64,000 bases of DNA. Origin: Portulaca oleracea (Eukaryota > Streptophyta > Magnoliopsida > Caryophyllales > Portulacaceae). Position 1 is the stretch's first letter. Each line of letters begins with the position of its first letter. The stretch covers positions 7,006,001 to 7,070,000 of the forward strand of contig CM055880.1 of the NCBI GenBank assembly GCA_029582165.1, read 5' to 3'. The notes under the pieces are model-generated. The model did no database searches. It was not told where the DNA came from and saw only the letters and a list, made by a program, of their open reading frames with translations. The position numbers were made by a program, and so were the translations under genes. Shown here piece by piece: positions 52,915 to 64,000 of the stretch.

Positions 52915-55900
52915 ATGGCGTCTCTCTCCAAACTCTCTCTCTCCAACTCCCCCTCCGTCTCCTTCTCCGCCTCCCTCTCCTCCTCCTCCCTCCAATGGCG
53001 CCGCTCCGCCGCCCTCCCCGCCCGCCCTCGCCGGAGACCCGCCGTAGTTCAGGCCAAAATCCGGGAGATCTTCATGCCCGCCCTCAGCTCCACCATGACC
53101 GAAGGTAAGATCGTCTCCTGGGTGAAATCCGAGGGCGATGTCCTCTCCAAGGGTGAATCGGTCGTTGTCGTTGAGTCTGACAAGGCTGACATGGACGTCG
53201 AGACTTTCTACGACGGCATTCTCGCCGCCATCGTCGTCCCGGAGGGAGAAACTGCCCCCGTTGGAGCTCCGATCGGCTTGTTGGCTGAATCCGAGGAGGA
53301 AATCGCTGAAGCTAAGGCTAAGGCTGCTCAATCCGGCTCCAAATCCGCCGCGCCGAAGGCCGAAACTCCTGCTCCGGCGGCTCCTGCGGCGGCTCCAGCG
53401 CCGGAAGCGGATGCTCCGGCGGTGGCTGCTCCGGCGGAGGGGCCGAGGAAGACGGTGGCGACGCCGTATGCGAAGAAGTTGGCGAAGCAGCACAAGGTGG
53501 ACTTGGATTCGATCAGTGGAAGTGGACCTTTCGGAAGGATCACGCCGGAAGATGTCGAGAAGGCTGCCGGAATTGTTGTTCCAAAGAAGCCGGCGGTGGT
53601 TGCGGCGGATGCGAGTCCTTCTCCGGTTCAATCGCCGGCAGCTCCGAAGGTTTCCGGTGGAAATTTTGCTGAAATTCCGGGATCATCTGTGGTGCCATTT
53701 ACTACAATGCAGGCTGCAGTTGCTAAGAACATGGTGGAGAGTTTATCTGTGCCTACATTCAGGGTGGGATATCCAGTGGTGACTGATGCACTTGATGCTC
53801 TTTATGAGAAGGTAAGGAATATTTTGTTGGTTATGTTGATTGAAATGGTATCAAACTATCAATATCATATCATCCTTTTTTGAAGTTTTGTATGGGGATG
53901 TGTGTTTGATTTTTGGATTTTCAGGTTAAGAAAAAGGGTGTTACAATGACTGCTTTGCTTGCAAAAGCAGTGGCAATGGCACTTGCTCAGCATCCTGTTG
54001 TCAATGCTACATGTAAGGATGGAAAGAGCTTTACTTATAACAGCAATATAAACATTGCTGTGGCTGTGGCCATCAATGGCGGATTGATCACACCTGTTCT
54101 ACAAGATGCTGATAAGGTCTGTTACTATTGGTTATTTCCATTTTGTTTGATTGATAACATTCAAGTTCTGTAATTTTGGATTTTAGAACTTCAGAGGAAA
54201 AATTGGCCCATCTTATGTGGTAGAGGAATGTGAGTTATGGTCTGATTTTTTCCCCATGTTAGTTGTGTTTCGAAATTGTTTGATGAATGAACACATGCAA
54301 CATAGATCTTTTGGCAATGATGGTGGATGTTGATGGTGGATGGATTACAGGTTGGGTCGAGTTTTTGCTTGTAGTTTCGAGTAATATTTGGGTTCTTGTT
54401 TTGGTTAATGTAGATGGATCTTTACTTGCTATCACAAAAATGGAAAGAGCTGGTAGAGAAGGCTCGTGCCAAGCAACTTCAACCACAGGAATACAATTCA
54501 GGTTTGTGCTGTTTATAGTTCTTTCATTTGGTGGTCTCCCAAATCCCTAATACATGTTAAGTAGGTTTGCTTGTTTGTAATGCTAATGAACTACTTGGAA
54601 CACTGCTTGTGATACATGTTAGGTACCTTTACTCTGTCCAACTTGGGCATGTTTGGGGTGGACAGATTTGATGCTATTCTTCCTCCTGGCCAGGTGAGTG
54701 ATTCAGTCTGCTTTTCTGTGGGTTGAAATCATTTCCTTTTTTGAGTACCCAATGCTAAATGGTGCTTTTCAAGTAGTTAAAGGTCTGCTTCAAGAAAATT
54801 TGGTCTGTGTATGACTTATGTGGCTTGTGATCAGGGAGCTATTATGGCTGTGGGAGCATCAAAGCCTACAGTGGCTGCTGATGCTGATGGTTTCTTCTCA
54901 GTCAAGAATAAAATGCTGGTAAGTGTAGTTTCCTTGACCAAAAAAAGAAGAGTTTTTCTACAGTTCAATCTATTAAACAGAGCTTGTATGAAATTTATGG
55001 TCATGAGATTTGGCTCTAGCTATTCTTTAAACAGAAATAGAAGTTCCTACTTAGCTGTGCTAGAATGCATTTAAACCTTCTATTCGGTGCTTTGAACTTA
55101 GGGGTTGTTAAAGAATCCCATCTTGTAGTGAAATCTTTGGAGAACTGCAAACACTTGCTTGACATTCTTGCATGGCTATATAGGTTTGGGAACATTCACA
55201 CTGGATTGCTGCTAATAACCTTTGTGCTCTGAAAGTAATGACATCTTATAGAGATACAGAGTAAAAATACTCAGATTGAGAGAGCTGCTAGACTTGGACT
55301 TAGCATAAGTAAAAGTTGCAAATCTAGCGAACAGTGATACTTGGACTTATTATATACTACTGCTTGATTACTTGTGAAAAACTAAAACTGGTATTATTTT
55401 GTGTGCCTTCCATATGATTTTACCCTTATGTTCTTCCACGCATAATTTTGATAAGTTATGGTTTCAGTGGTATATCCTTACTCTTCCTTTGAAGAATTAA
55501 CAATTACTATTTTGCGTGCATTCCATATGAAACTTGCCCATGCTTTCGTCAAACCATAATTAGACACTAAGGCTCTATTTGGTTCTTGGAAAGTGAGATG
55601 GGAAGAAAAACCTTGGAAAGGGAATTACCTTCTTTCATTTAGCATAAAGAATGAAAGAATAGGAGTTAGGTGAAAAAAACCATCAGGGAAAGATTTATTG
55701 ATTTTGTTAACCAAATTTTCCTTCTGAAATGAGAGGAAAGAGGGAGGCAAGTTTTATATGGTAAATTGAAAGGGAGGACTGGGAGGGAATGGGTCTGGAA
55801 GAAGAAATTTTTTAACCAAATTAGCAAGGAGAGAGACTTTCTTTCTTTCCATTTTTCTATGAACCAAATAGAGCGTTAAGGTTTTCAAGGGTCAATCCTA

Positions 55901-57009
55901 TTGTTTCCTGGAGTACCCAATTCCCCTGACCAGAATGAGTTGAAGACTGAGTCATTCTGCTGAATTTATACGTTGCGGCTTGCTGCATATAAGCAAATGG
56001 GTTGTCCTTATACTGACTGACTAAAAGCAAAATAAATGTAATACATGGTTAATTCTTGTAAATTGCTTGTTGAAAACCACATACACGTAGTTACTCAAAA
56101 TAGAATTGGCAAGGATAGATTTTGTTCTGGCTGGAAACTTTCACTGAGAATTCTTCACTGCCATTGGATTTATGGGCAATCCAAGTTGGTGGCTTTGAGT
56201 AATTTCTCATTACTTGATGGCTGTTTCAAGAGGTCCTGTGTAAAACCCACCAACTCTAGCTACATTTTCTATTTTAGCTTTCCCAAGGAAGTGTTACCTA
56301 GGAATCATGTGTATGTCCCATTTCTGGGAAAAAGGAAAAACACGAGGAAAATCAGTTATGCCAGTATAGTAATTCTACCTACGGATATAAGATTGTATAT
56401 AGTAACGGTTCTGTTTTATTTTTTTATTGAATTCCATAATCAATCGTTTCAGCCATTCCTTTTCTATTTTCTTTTATGTTGTGGCATTCATTCCACTTTC
56501 AACATTGTGGAGCTCGAAAGTGCTTTGTATAAACATTGTTCTAAGTTTAGACCACATCATCATCTTGGTGGACCGTTTTATTTTCCTATATCGCCCAACC
56601 TTCTCCATAGTGTATCGTTGTGATCTTTCTTGGTCATTTAACCGTTTCCAGTTAATTAGTCCCCTTGGACACCAAAGTTCGCCATTGCGTGGATAGATTA
56701 CTAGAGTTCTGGTGGGTTTGGTCACCTATATGAGGATTTTAATGTGCAAGGGCTTAAGATTCTGTTGTGTATCTATGACTTTTTGTCATGTAATTTTATC
56801 GATGCTAGCAGCTTAAAATCTATAATGCTCGATGATGATCATCTGATAAGTTAAACCAAAATTTATTCATGAACAATTTGATCATTCTGATTACACACGT
56901 GCAGGTGAATGTGACAGCTGATCACCGCATCATCTACGGTGCAGACTTAGCTGCCTTCCTTCAGACCTTCTCAAAGATCATTCAAGATCCAGAAAGTCTA
57001 ACAATGTAG
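52915..57009 (+). CDS. LTA2: Plastid pyruvate dehydrogenase E2, dihydrolipoyl acetyltransferase (6 exons, 478 aa)
   Basis: Transfers acetyl from E1 via lipoate to CoA, supplying acetyl-CoA for fatty-acid synthesis in the plastid stroma. Exons: 52915-53811, 53925-54116, 54414-54501, 54623-54693, 54835-54918 and 56905-57009; phases close. Residues 1 to about 47 are a Ser/Arg-rich transit peptide. The lipoyl domain spans about 48-125 with lipoyl Lys90 in ESDKADMDVE. An Ala/Pro linker follows, then the peripheral-subunit binding domain (about 181-217, ATPYAKKLAKQ to FGRITPEDVEKA), then the catalytic domain ending with His451 in DHRIIYGAD. One lipoyl domain and the DHRIIYGAD form are typical of the plastid, not mitochondrial, E2. 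Intron 5 is almost 2 kb and contains a MITE. A GGCCCAAT motif near 52735 resembles site-II elements of housekeeping promoters. Confidence 0.96.
55571..55876. mobile_element. MITE in intron 5 of the plastid E2 gene
   Basis: Left end GGCTCTATTTGGTTCTTGG and right end CTATGAACCAAATAGAGCGT are inverted repeats. TAA flanks both sides (55568-55570 and 55877-55879), fitting a PIF/Harbinger-type element. Interior GGGAAGAAAAACC and TTCTTTCC stretches also pair. 306 bp, non-coding. Confidence 0.75.
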
Positions 57010-57922
57010 ATTACCGCTTCATTCTCAGATGATCGTCAATTGCCATAATGTCATGGCTCGTGAATTTTAGATTTATTTGTTACAAAAATTTATCATTTAG
57101 GCAACGTTAGCATCAAGATGTAGCCGTGAGAAAGACGTGCTTTGTTGTATTTTTCCGTCAGAATTTATAGGGTTTTTCTGTACTATCCCCTTATGCCAGC
57201 TAGTTCACAACATTCTGTTCACTTTTCGGAACATGAACAAGCACTGAATAGGAATTGAGAGCTTTTTGAAGTTTATTTTGAAATGAAAATTTCTGTTTCC
57301 ATGAGTGGAATTTGTACAAGGAAATCACTAATTCACTATGCAGCATTTCATACTCCAGGTTGTGACTAAACTGGTGAAACTTGGGTTGTTTTTGTCTCCT
57401 CTATTGTTGCTTGCATTCAATTTCAAACTGAAATTGGCAAATTTACATTGATATCTACCCAAAAGAAGCACTATTTTATCCATCTCCAGTTTCTAGATTG
57501 AGTTCAAGGGTCGACTCGATTGGCGTATGATTGATAAATGCTTCTAATATTATGAGATTTGGTCCGACATTTATACAAGACCCCACTTTACATCTCAGAC
57601 GCCCAAACGAAATCTAATCTGCAGAGCAGTCTTGGCAGAAAGGCACTAAGAAAATGACAGTGAGGCTTGGATAGCGAGCAACAGAAGGGGGCGGTTTTTT
57701 TTTTTTTTACAGGGACAAGATCATGTACGAGAAAACAATGATCTTGTACACGATCTAACAAATAATTATGGGAAATGAATGATACTGACTCCTAACATAT
57801 TTCAAGAGCAAAATTTCTCCACTGTAAAGATCACGCAGGGTCCAGTTCCTCACAGCTTCTGATTATGCAAGAATGGCGCGATCAACTCTAATGATGAATG
57901 TCCCAAATTAATCAAAGTCCTT
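57010..57922. other. Convergent 3' region between the plastid E2 gene and the ACD11-like gene
   Basis: Contains the 3' UTRs of two convergent genes. No open frame or RNA gene was recognised. A T-run lies near 57697-57709. Confidence 0.5.
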
Positions 57923-59690
57923 TTACCAATCTAAGCTTATGTTTCGTGATATGTAAAGGTCATCGATGTATTGTATCACTGGTTTTGCAGCCCTCATGAA
58001 CCTTTTCATTCGGTCCTCTGCTGATTCATCTGCAATAACAGTGCAAGCACATGTTAGGTCAAGAACAGGGCTTCCTAAACACCATGTTTGTATACCTACA
58101 TATGAACTTTGTTTTCAGCCAAATTCTAGATTGTAAATCAGGAAATTACAACACAAACAAACTTCTATCAGCATAAAAAGTTCAAGTGTTGTAAACAGAC
58201 TCAATAGTTAGTGTCCAAACAAAGTTACTAAAGCTGAAATCAAGTTGTAATCAGTTGCAAAGTGTACAGCAGAAATGACAGTCTGTAGTCTGCGCACAAA
58301 ATTTCTGATGTTTTAAGCTCTGCAACATACTGGCAGTGGCAACATCTATATTACCAAAAACCAAAAATCTACATTCTACAGCTACAAAGTGAACCGACAA
58401 CATTTTTCTTGCTCGTCGTGAAAAAAAGAAAACTTCTGACGGTAACTTGAATGACATGTTATCGAGGAAGAAAGCAACATCACCTGTTTCGTGGAGGTTC
58501 ACTAGAAGCTGGTCCCGTGAAGGAAGAGTATACATTCCAGCACTAACAGCTGCCCTGACTGCCCATGAATGATATGGGGCGCATGTTTGAGCATATGCCG
58601 ATGAGGCTGCTTCTCGTAGAGACCCATCACTAAGGAAGAAAAAAAGCACCCGATGAGATAATGTCAGAAACATAGTTACAACACTACGAGTCACGACAAT
58701 TGCAGAAGTTTAATCAAAGAAAAAGCAATAGAGTCTAAAGGGATCATGACAACGTACTAGCTAGCCAAGAATTGCTCAAACAATGCTCTGATAAGGTCAA
58801 GACCCTGTCTAACTCTTCGCAAATTGCGCGAAAGGCTTCCTGGAGATTTCACTGTGTCATTCTCGACATCAACGTCGAGGATACTGTCCAAGGAGTCGAA
58901 TCTCTTCGATGCCTCAGAAAGACCCCGGACCTACTCAAAATATATAATCAAAAAGAAGATCAGGGCAGGGATTAAAAGCACCATCCTACTCTAATGTTCA
59001 CAAAATGCAAATGCATATTCATATATTTGCAATTGTACTATAGTTTGCTATTATTCAAGCTTCAAAAGGTACCATAGAGTGACTTTTCTAGTTATCTGAA
59101 AAGCTGTGTGCATATACAACAACAACAAACTCCTAGAAAAAACGCGTTTGAGGGCTGTCTGGGGGTCAAAATACAGGCAACCTTATTCCATGAACAAAAT
59201 TTCACGGAGAGACTGATTATGTCAAATCCGAAGAAATGGGCATGTATCATGTATAAATGCAAAAAAGTATGCTTGTTCAGATGTGCCTCAACAAAACCAA
59301 CTTATCCGAAGAAATGGGCATCTATCATATTACCACAAAACAAACATAGTAATCGGGATTGTACCGAAATCATCAATGGGTATCTACTAACACGAAATCC
59401 CATATGCCCGAATCGCAAATTAAAACAAGGGCAATGATCAAATGCTCAAATCAAATCCCTAGCAAAAAGAAAAAGTTTCAAAACACATCCCGTACCTTGG
59501 CACAATACTCCATTTCCGCAAATTTGAAAGCAATTCCCAAAGAATTAAACAACACCGAGACCAAATCACAAGCATCGCAAAACGTCTTCAATTGGAAGTC
59601 CTCTTTGCCATTCTCGATAATGTCTGCGAGCTCCTCGAACGCATCTGCAATGGCGGAAAGAGGGGTCATCTGTTTTTCTTCATACGCCAT
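57923..59690 (-). CDS. ACD11: ACD11-like glycolipid transfer (GLTP) domain protein (4 exons, 206 aa)
   Basis: ACD11 is a cytosolic protein that moves ceramide-1-phosphate or sphingoid lipids between membranes, and its loss triggers cell death in Arabidopsis. Exons (minus): 59690-59496, 58930-58758, 58629-58484 and 58029-57923, all GT-AG; 207 codons including stop, the length I recall for Arabidopsis ACD11. The GLTP domain fills the protein: LSAIADAFEELADII, FCDACDLVSVLFNSLGIAFK, the FAEMEYCAKVRGL junction, SPGSLSRNLRRVRQGLDLIR, APYHSWAVRAAVSAGMY and AAKPVIQYIDDLYISRNI. The ATG at 59690 is the first in-frame methionine; the stop-free stretch upstream lacks one. It may be ACD11 or a close paralogue. 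Confidence 0.93.
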
Positions 59691-60221
59691 TAATTTCAAT
59701 CTTTTGGGGCGGAAAAATTGGAATTAACACAGCAGAGCTCTTAATTCTTGATTAATTCTCGATTAATTATCGATTAATTCTCTCCCCCCTCCAACCACCA
59801 TTACCCACTCTCTTTCTTTTCTTCTTCCCCTTCTCAATTTAGAGAGAGAATCGAAAGAGAGAGGATTTAGAAATTGACGGAAATAATTTTATGGAGTATT
59901 TATTCCCCAAATATAAATTAGGTATTATTATTGATTAATTGATGAATCAAAGAGAGAGAAAGTTTGTTGAAGATGATTATATTCTCTCTCTCTCTCTCTC
60001 TTCTGGGTCGAATCGATTGGGGGGCTGCGGTAGTTTATTTTGGAGGGAAAAAGATTGACTGGTAAGAGGAATTTTCCCGCGCTTTGCGGGTTGCCATTGG
60101 AATAAAAAGGCGCCTAACCAACGGTAGTTAACCGTCTCAATTTTGGCTTTCTCACATTCTTTGTTATTTTATTTGGAAATCGAGATATTCTTCCCTAGTT
60201 ACAACTTTTTTTTAGACTATA
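59691..60221. promoter_or_regulatory. Upstream region and leader of the ACD11-like gene
   Basis: CT/GA-rich runs (59795-59860 and a TC microsatellite at about 59980-60001) lie upstream of the minus-strand start codon, typical of plant leaders. No specific motif was assigned. Confidence 0.35.
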
Positions 60222-60453
60222 CTCCCTCCGTTCTTTTTTTTTCTGTCATTTACGGTTTACAGTGCCAATTTTTAATCAATAATTTCTAATATAAAACTTT
60301 TATAGAAAAATAATATTATACTTTTTAAATAGTATTTTTTATTACGAATATAATAATATCAATTTTGTATGATGAATCATTATATAAATTAAAATATTAA
60401 CGGTCAAAGGTTTTGCCACAATTTCCTAGGCGACAGATAAAACAAAACGGAGG
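60222..60453. mobile_element. Stowaway-type MITE
   Basis: Begins CTCCCTCCGTTCTTTTTTTT after TA (60220-60221) and ends GATAAAACAAAACGGAGG before TA (60454-60455). The interior resembles 25017-25228 (TCATTTACGGTTT, ATGATGAATCATTA). 232 bp, non-coding. Confidence 0.78.
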
Positions 60454-62889
60454 TAGTAGTAGTTAAAAGGTATATTTATCTTTAAAATATCAATATTATT
60501 GATCAAAATGATCGGTTGAAATAAGTAATATTACTCTATACTTATTTGTTTCAATCATTTTATAGAAGTATTTCTGTGATTTAAAAGACAAGAAAGAGGA
60601 AATTTTCTAATATTTAATAAGATTTAAGATTTAGGATCAAGGACTAAGATTTAAGAGAGTAGAAAGGAATTTGCACCAAAAAATAAAAAAAGAGAGTGTA
60701 AAATTATTAGGATCTAGGACAAAGATTTAAGAGAGTAGGAAGGAATTAACAAAAAAAGTGTATACATCTTGACTGAATATGCATGGTTAATAACGATTTT
60801 AAATTGTGCATAATTAATATTTTTGTAACATTTAATAATATTTTCTCAAGTAATTATATATATTTATAACTATAAGAGTATAATACTTATTATCTAGGTC
60901 AAAAAATTATAAAATGATAGCCTAATTTTATCAATAATAGTAGAAAATACACATTTTATGCATATTATAGTTTTATATTTATAAAAATATAAATAAATAA
61001 TTATTTTTATATAATTTAATTTATAAGTCATAATAACCCTTATAGTAATGAAACTTACCTTTATAATGATTTAAATATATTTATATTTAATTTTTTGAGT
61101 GATTTAGGTGAAATGCAATAACCATCTTATTTATCATTTTGTTTAGTGAAATGCAAGATAATTATTAACCGTCTTACATGAAGATATTTATTATTTTTCT
61201 ATTTGAATATACTATATTTTTTTTACCCAAACTCCATATTTTTCACAATATTCCACCAAGCTAACATTGACAGCTTTATAACATGATGATGAACCTTTTT
61301 TTTTTTGAGAACCAATTAATAATGAAGTTTGGTTTTATGAATGAATAATGATGGTCTAATTAAGTGGGAAGGTTGGTATTAATTTGTGGACCAGCCGCCA
61401 TACTTTGCCAACTTAAGCCATCATGTAATCTTGGAGTGTTTGGCTGATTAATTATTTCCCAAAGTTTCTCAAAATAAAAAAAATTTCCCAAAGAAAAGCA
61501 AAATTTTATTTTCCCTGTTAATGATTGGAGGAAATGAGGAATCCTTGCTGATTCTGTGTATCCAAAAGATCATGCTTTTTTTTAGGGCAACATTAGCAAG
61601 CTTTTACTCTCTCTGTATTAAAATAATAGTTACACTAATTAATCTTTCTAATATATACCTAATAATATATTATTTCATGATTATACAACAACCACTCAAC
61701 CATTATACAAACGGCAAATATATTTAGTAGTATTTTGGCCCCTCTTAATATTAAGGACTAGCTTCGTCCTTATTTAAAGGAACTTATCTTAATAAAATTG
61801 TAAATTTCTTTTCTAATAACAATATTTTAGAAGGCAACTTAATTTCTAGTGCATGTTGATGATTTTATAATACAGATCAATTATTACAACTTGTAATTAA
61901 TGAAACGGTTAAATTTCATCAAACGGGATAATTTTTTGACACATAGGCACAGTAATTCTACAAAATGCTAAGAACATATACAATGACAATCTTGATTTTT
62001 GGATTGTGGCTAGGGATCCACCCATTCCACATCATCAATCATTCCTATTTTTTGGAATTTCATTTCAATTATCTACAATAATTGAAACTCATTCCAGTTT
62101 TTTCACAATAAAATAATTATTTATATATCCTATACTATAAATAAATTGGTTTAACTTTAATTTTTAGTATCATAAATGCATATAAAGACGAGATTTGAAA
62201 GATAAAAATTAAAAAAAAAGGAATGTGCCAAATTCCAGAACGCTGCAGCGTTCTAGTTTCACATTCCCATTCAATTTGTTCATGGCTGTAACAAAAAGCA
62301 GGAATTTAGCACATGTTTCAAGGGAAGTGAGCAGCCGCTGCATTTCGTCTAAGAGCAAATACAATAGCAATCCAAGCTTTTGGAATATAAGCGCACTCCT
62401 TCCACATCATTCATTTATTTTTTTTATTTTTTGAAACTTCATTTCATTTATTCTACACCAATAGGAACTAAATAAAACAACCCCTAATTGGAGCTGACCA
62501 ATCACAATTTTTTATTTTTTAAAAGAAATATAATATCCCACATGTCCCCTTTTAATTGACTAAAAAAAAGAAAAAGTAAGTAAAACAATTCTTCATTTTG
62601 AAACGTTGCAGCTTTCTCAAAATGAGTTTTACTAATTTACGTTCAACGTTGCAGCGTTCTCAAAATGAGTTGTACTAATTTATGTTCAACGCTACAAAAG
62701 AACTTCATTTTGATACACAAGTTTCTAGGTAAGAAGAAGAGCGTTGCATATGCTCTAATAAATATTTATTAATTACGAGATTTATGTTGACATTGCTGAT
62801 ATTCGAAAGTAAAACTACATATCAAATCTAGATTAGTGTATATATATTATGTACTAAAAACAGTTGTAGAATGTCAACAAGTTTAACCC
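60454..62889. other. Intergenic, with dispersed repeat copy 2
   Basis: About 60765-61150 resembles 13440-13810. Two short copies of an AGGATTTAAGA...GAGTAGAAAGGAATT unit lie near 60635-60675 and 60707-60747. No gene was recognised. The frames at 61521-61727 and 62225-62434 lack domains. Confidence 0.5.
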
Positions 62890-63198
62890 CTACACATGAT
62901 TACTCACAAGCTCAACCTCCTCCTTGTCATCCTTGACATGCAATTGCACAGGCTTCAAAGTGTACAACTTAGCACACATCACATAGTACACAAAATTGAA
63001 GACTTGCAAACCCGTAATCAACCAGTAGAAGTACTCCAACTTGCCCTTGTTCAAGTCACTATCCGGCAGCCAATTCGAGCCGTCTTTCGTCGCCGTCAAC
63101 TTATGCACCACCGAGACCAAGAACGTGCTCAGGTAGTTCCCGAGTGAGATTGACGTCCAGAACAGTGCAGTCGCGGTGCTCCTCATGCTCTCCGGCGC
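62890..63198 (-). CDS. NPF (NRT1/PTR family) transporter, last exon only
   Basis: NPF proteins are 12-helix proton-coupled transporters of nitrate, peptides or hormones in plant membranes. This exon encodes the C-terminal 102 residues: APESMRSTATALFWTSISLG, then NYLSTFLVSVVHK, a hydrophilic loop with NWLPDSDLNKGKLEYFYWLI, a final membrane span (LQVFNFVYYVMCAKLY) and a charged tail ending VELVSNHV. The APESMRS motif is a family hallmark. The acceptor is TTTGATCAG at 63199, phase 0. No upstream exon is visible before the window ends, so intron length and intactness are unknown. The subfamily resembles NPF3, at low confidence. Confidence 0.88.
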   Translation of the reverse strand, partial: APESMRSTATALFWTSISLGNYLSTFLVSVVHKLTATKDGSNWLPDSDLNKGKLEYFYWLITGLQVFNFVYYVMCAKLYTLKPVQLHVKDDKEEVELVSNHV

Positions 63199-63481
63199 CT
63201 GATCAAATCGGAAAACTAGCATGTCAACAATAATTCTTCGCCTCATATTTCATCAAAAACTATCACATTGTAATCTAACAATAATATTTTTTTTTATCAC
63301 AAATCTGATAAACATAATGTCGTACAATAAATTATTATATATGTCCAGAAACTTATAGTTAAAGTTTATGTAATTTAAATGATATGATTTATCTATCATT
63401 TGTTGAGTCTTTTTAATGATTTTTAATAGTATTTTTTAAATAATAGTTTCTCATGATATTTTATTAAAAATTACCAAATTG

Positions 63482-63739
63482 TATTCTCCCGATGGTGTTT
63501 TTATAATGAATCTAACAAACATAGTTTTATATAATAGATTATTATATATGTCGTAGTTAAATTTTATGTAATTTAACCAATATAATTTAGCTATTATTTT
63601 TTATTTTTTATATTCTCCCGATGGTGTTTTTATAACGAATCTAACAAACATAGTTTTATATAATAGATCATGATATATGTCGTAGTTAAATTTTATGTAA
63701 TTTAACCAATATAATTTAGCTATTATTTGTTACTTTTTA
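63482..63739. repeat. 129-bp tandem duplication in the NPF intron
   Basis: The unit starting TATTCTCCCGATGGTGTTTT occurs at 63482 and 63611. The copies differ at few positions (ATAATGAATC versus ATAACGAATC, GATTATTATAT versus GATCATGATAT). Confidence 0.9.
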
Positions 63740-64000
63740 TATTAATCCTGGCATAATTCTTTAAGCAATAATTTCTCCTGTGATTAGATTTACGTACTGA
63801 ATAAACATTGTCTCATATATAACAAATTGTTATAGATATAGACTAAATAAGTGTCAATTTGACTAAGTTTTGATTATCGATTGCTCACAAATTATAATAA
63901 TTAGCGAGTTACGATATAAAATTAACACCATTATAACTTTACAATATCTTTCTAATAGTAGTTATCTCATACCATAATTTATAAGTAATCAATGATAAAA

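Noticed and set aside
52894..53631. 245-codon open frame opposite exon 1 of the plastid E2 gene
   Set aside because: Arg/Ser-rich shadow of GC-rich coding sequence. The plus strand has clear lipoyl and subunit-binding domains.
53138..53782. 214-codon plus-strand frame within E2 exon 1
   Set aside because: Overlaps the true frame out of phase, Arg-rich low-complexity, no domain.
56045..56623. 192-codon open frame in intron 5 of the E2 gene
   Set aside because: No recognisable domain, and it sits inside an intron whose flanking exons join in phase. Considered chance.

Overview
The window is plant nuclear DNA, almost certainly from a dicot. It is AT-rich, its genes have GT-AG introns, and most space between genes is filled by small inverted-repeat transposons (MITEs), LINE and LTR remnants and microsatellites. 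Protein resemblances and the 206-residue ACD11 and 226-residue HOP2 lengths fit a eudicot. Core Caryophyllales is possible, but I could not test that from sequence alone.

Layout: 1-14.6 kb has no intact gene. It holds a decayed LINE (about 1-1450, minus strand), two long foldback elements (2.39-3.16 kb and 9.21-9.63 kb), several Stowaway-, Tourist- and hAT-like MITEs, and a possible LTR remnant. Next come seven recognisable genes whose exon chains I reconstructed, with splice phases and total lengths that close: GBSSI (granule-bound starch synthase, 14626-18225, +); a plastid-type multi-pass membrane protein of unknown function (20349-23650, -); HOP2/AHP2 meiotic recombination factor (25423-27527, +); an IST1-like ESCRT regulator with an in-frame stop (28252-30527, -); PRP4-type spliceosomal kinase (41098-48291, -); plastid pyruvate dehydrogenase E2 (52915-57009, +); and an ACD11-like sphingolipid transfer protein (57923-59690, -). 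The last exon of an NPF (NRT1/PTR) transporter lies at 62890-63198 (-) and its other exons are not in view. The 7 kb downstream of PRP4 (34-41 kb) holds a LINE remnant and a 119-bp tandem duplication but no recognisable gene. A Cassandra-type LTR carrying 5S rRNA-like sequence and a decayed Ty1/copia pol lie between PRP4 and the E2 gene (50.1-51.6 kb).

The genes are ordinary, functionally unrelated housekeeping or metabolic loci and do not form a cluster. Two act in plastids for certain (GBSSI and E2) and a third probably does. I found no new multi-gene system. The most informative observations are a 5S-bearing Cassandra-type LTR in antisense orientation inside the last GBSSI intron, a premature TAG in the IST1 domain that an alternative in-frame acceptor could bypass, a tandem duplication of a 38-nt micro-exon in the plastid membrane-protein gene, two long near-perfect hairpins that could feed small-RNA pathways, and hAT-like MITEs with readable 8-bp target duplications.
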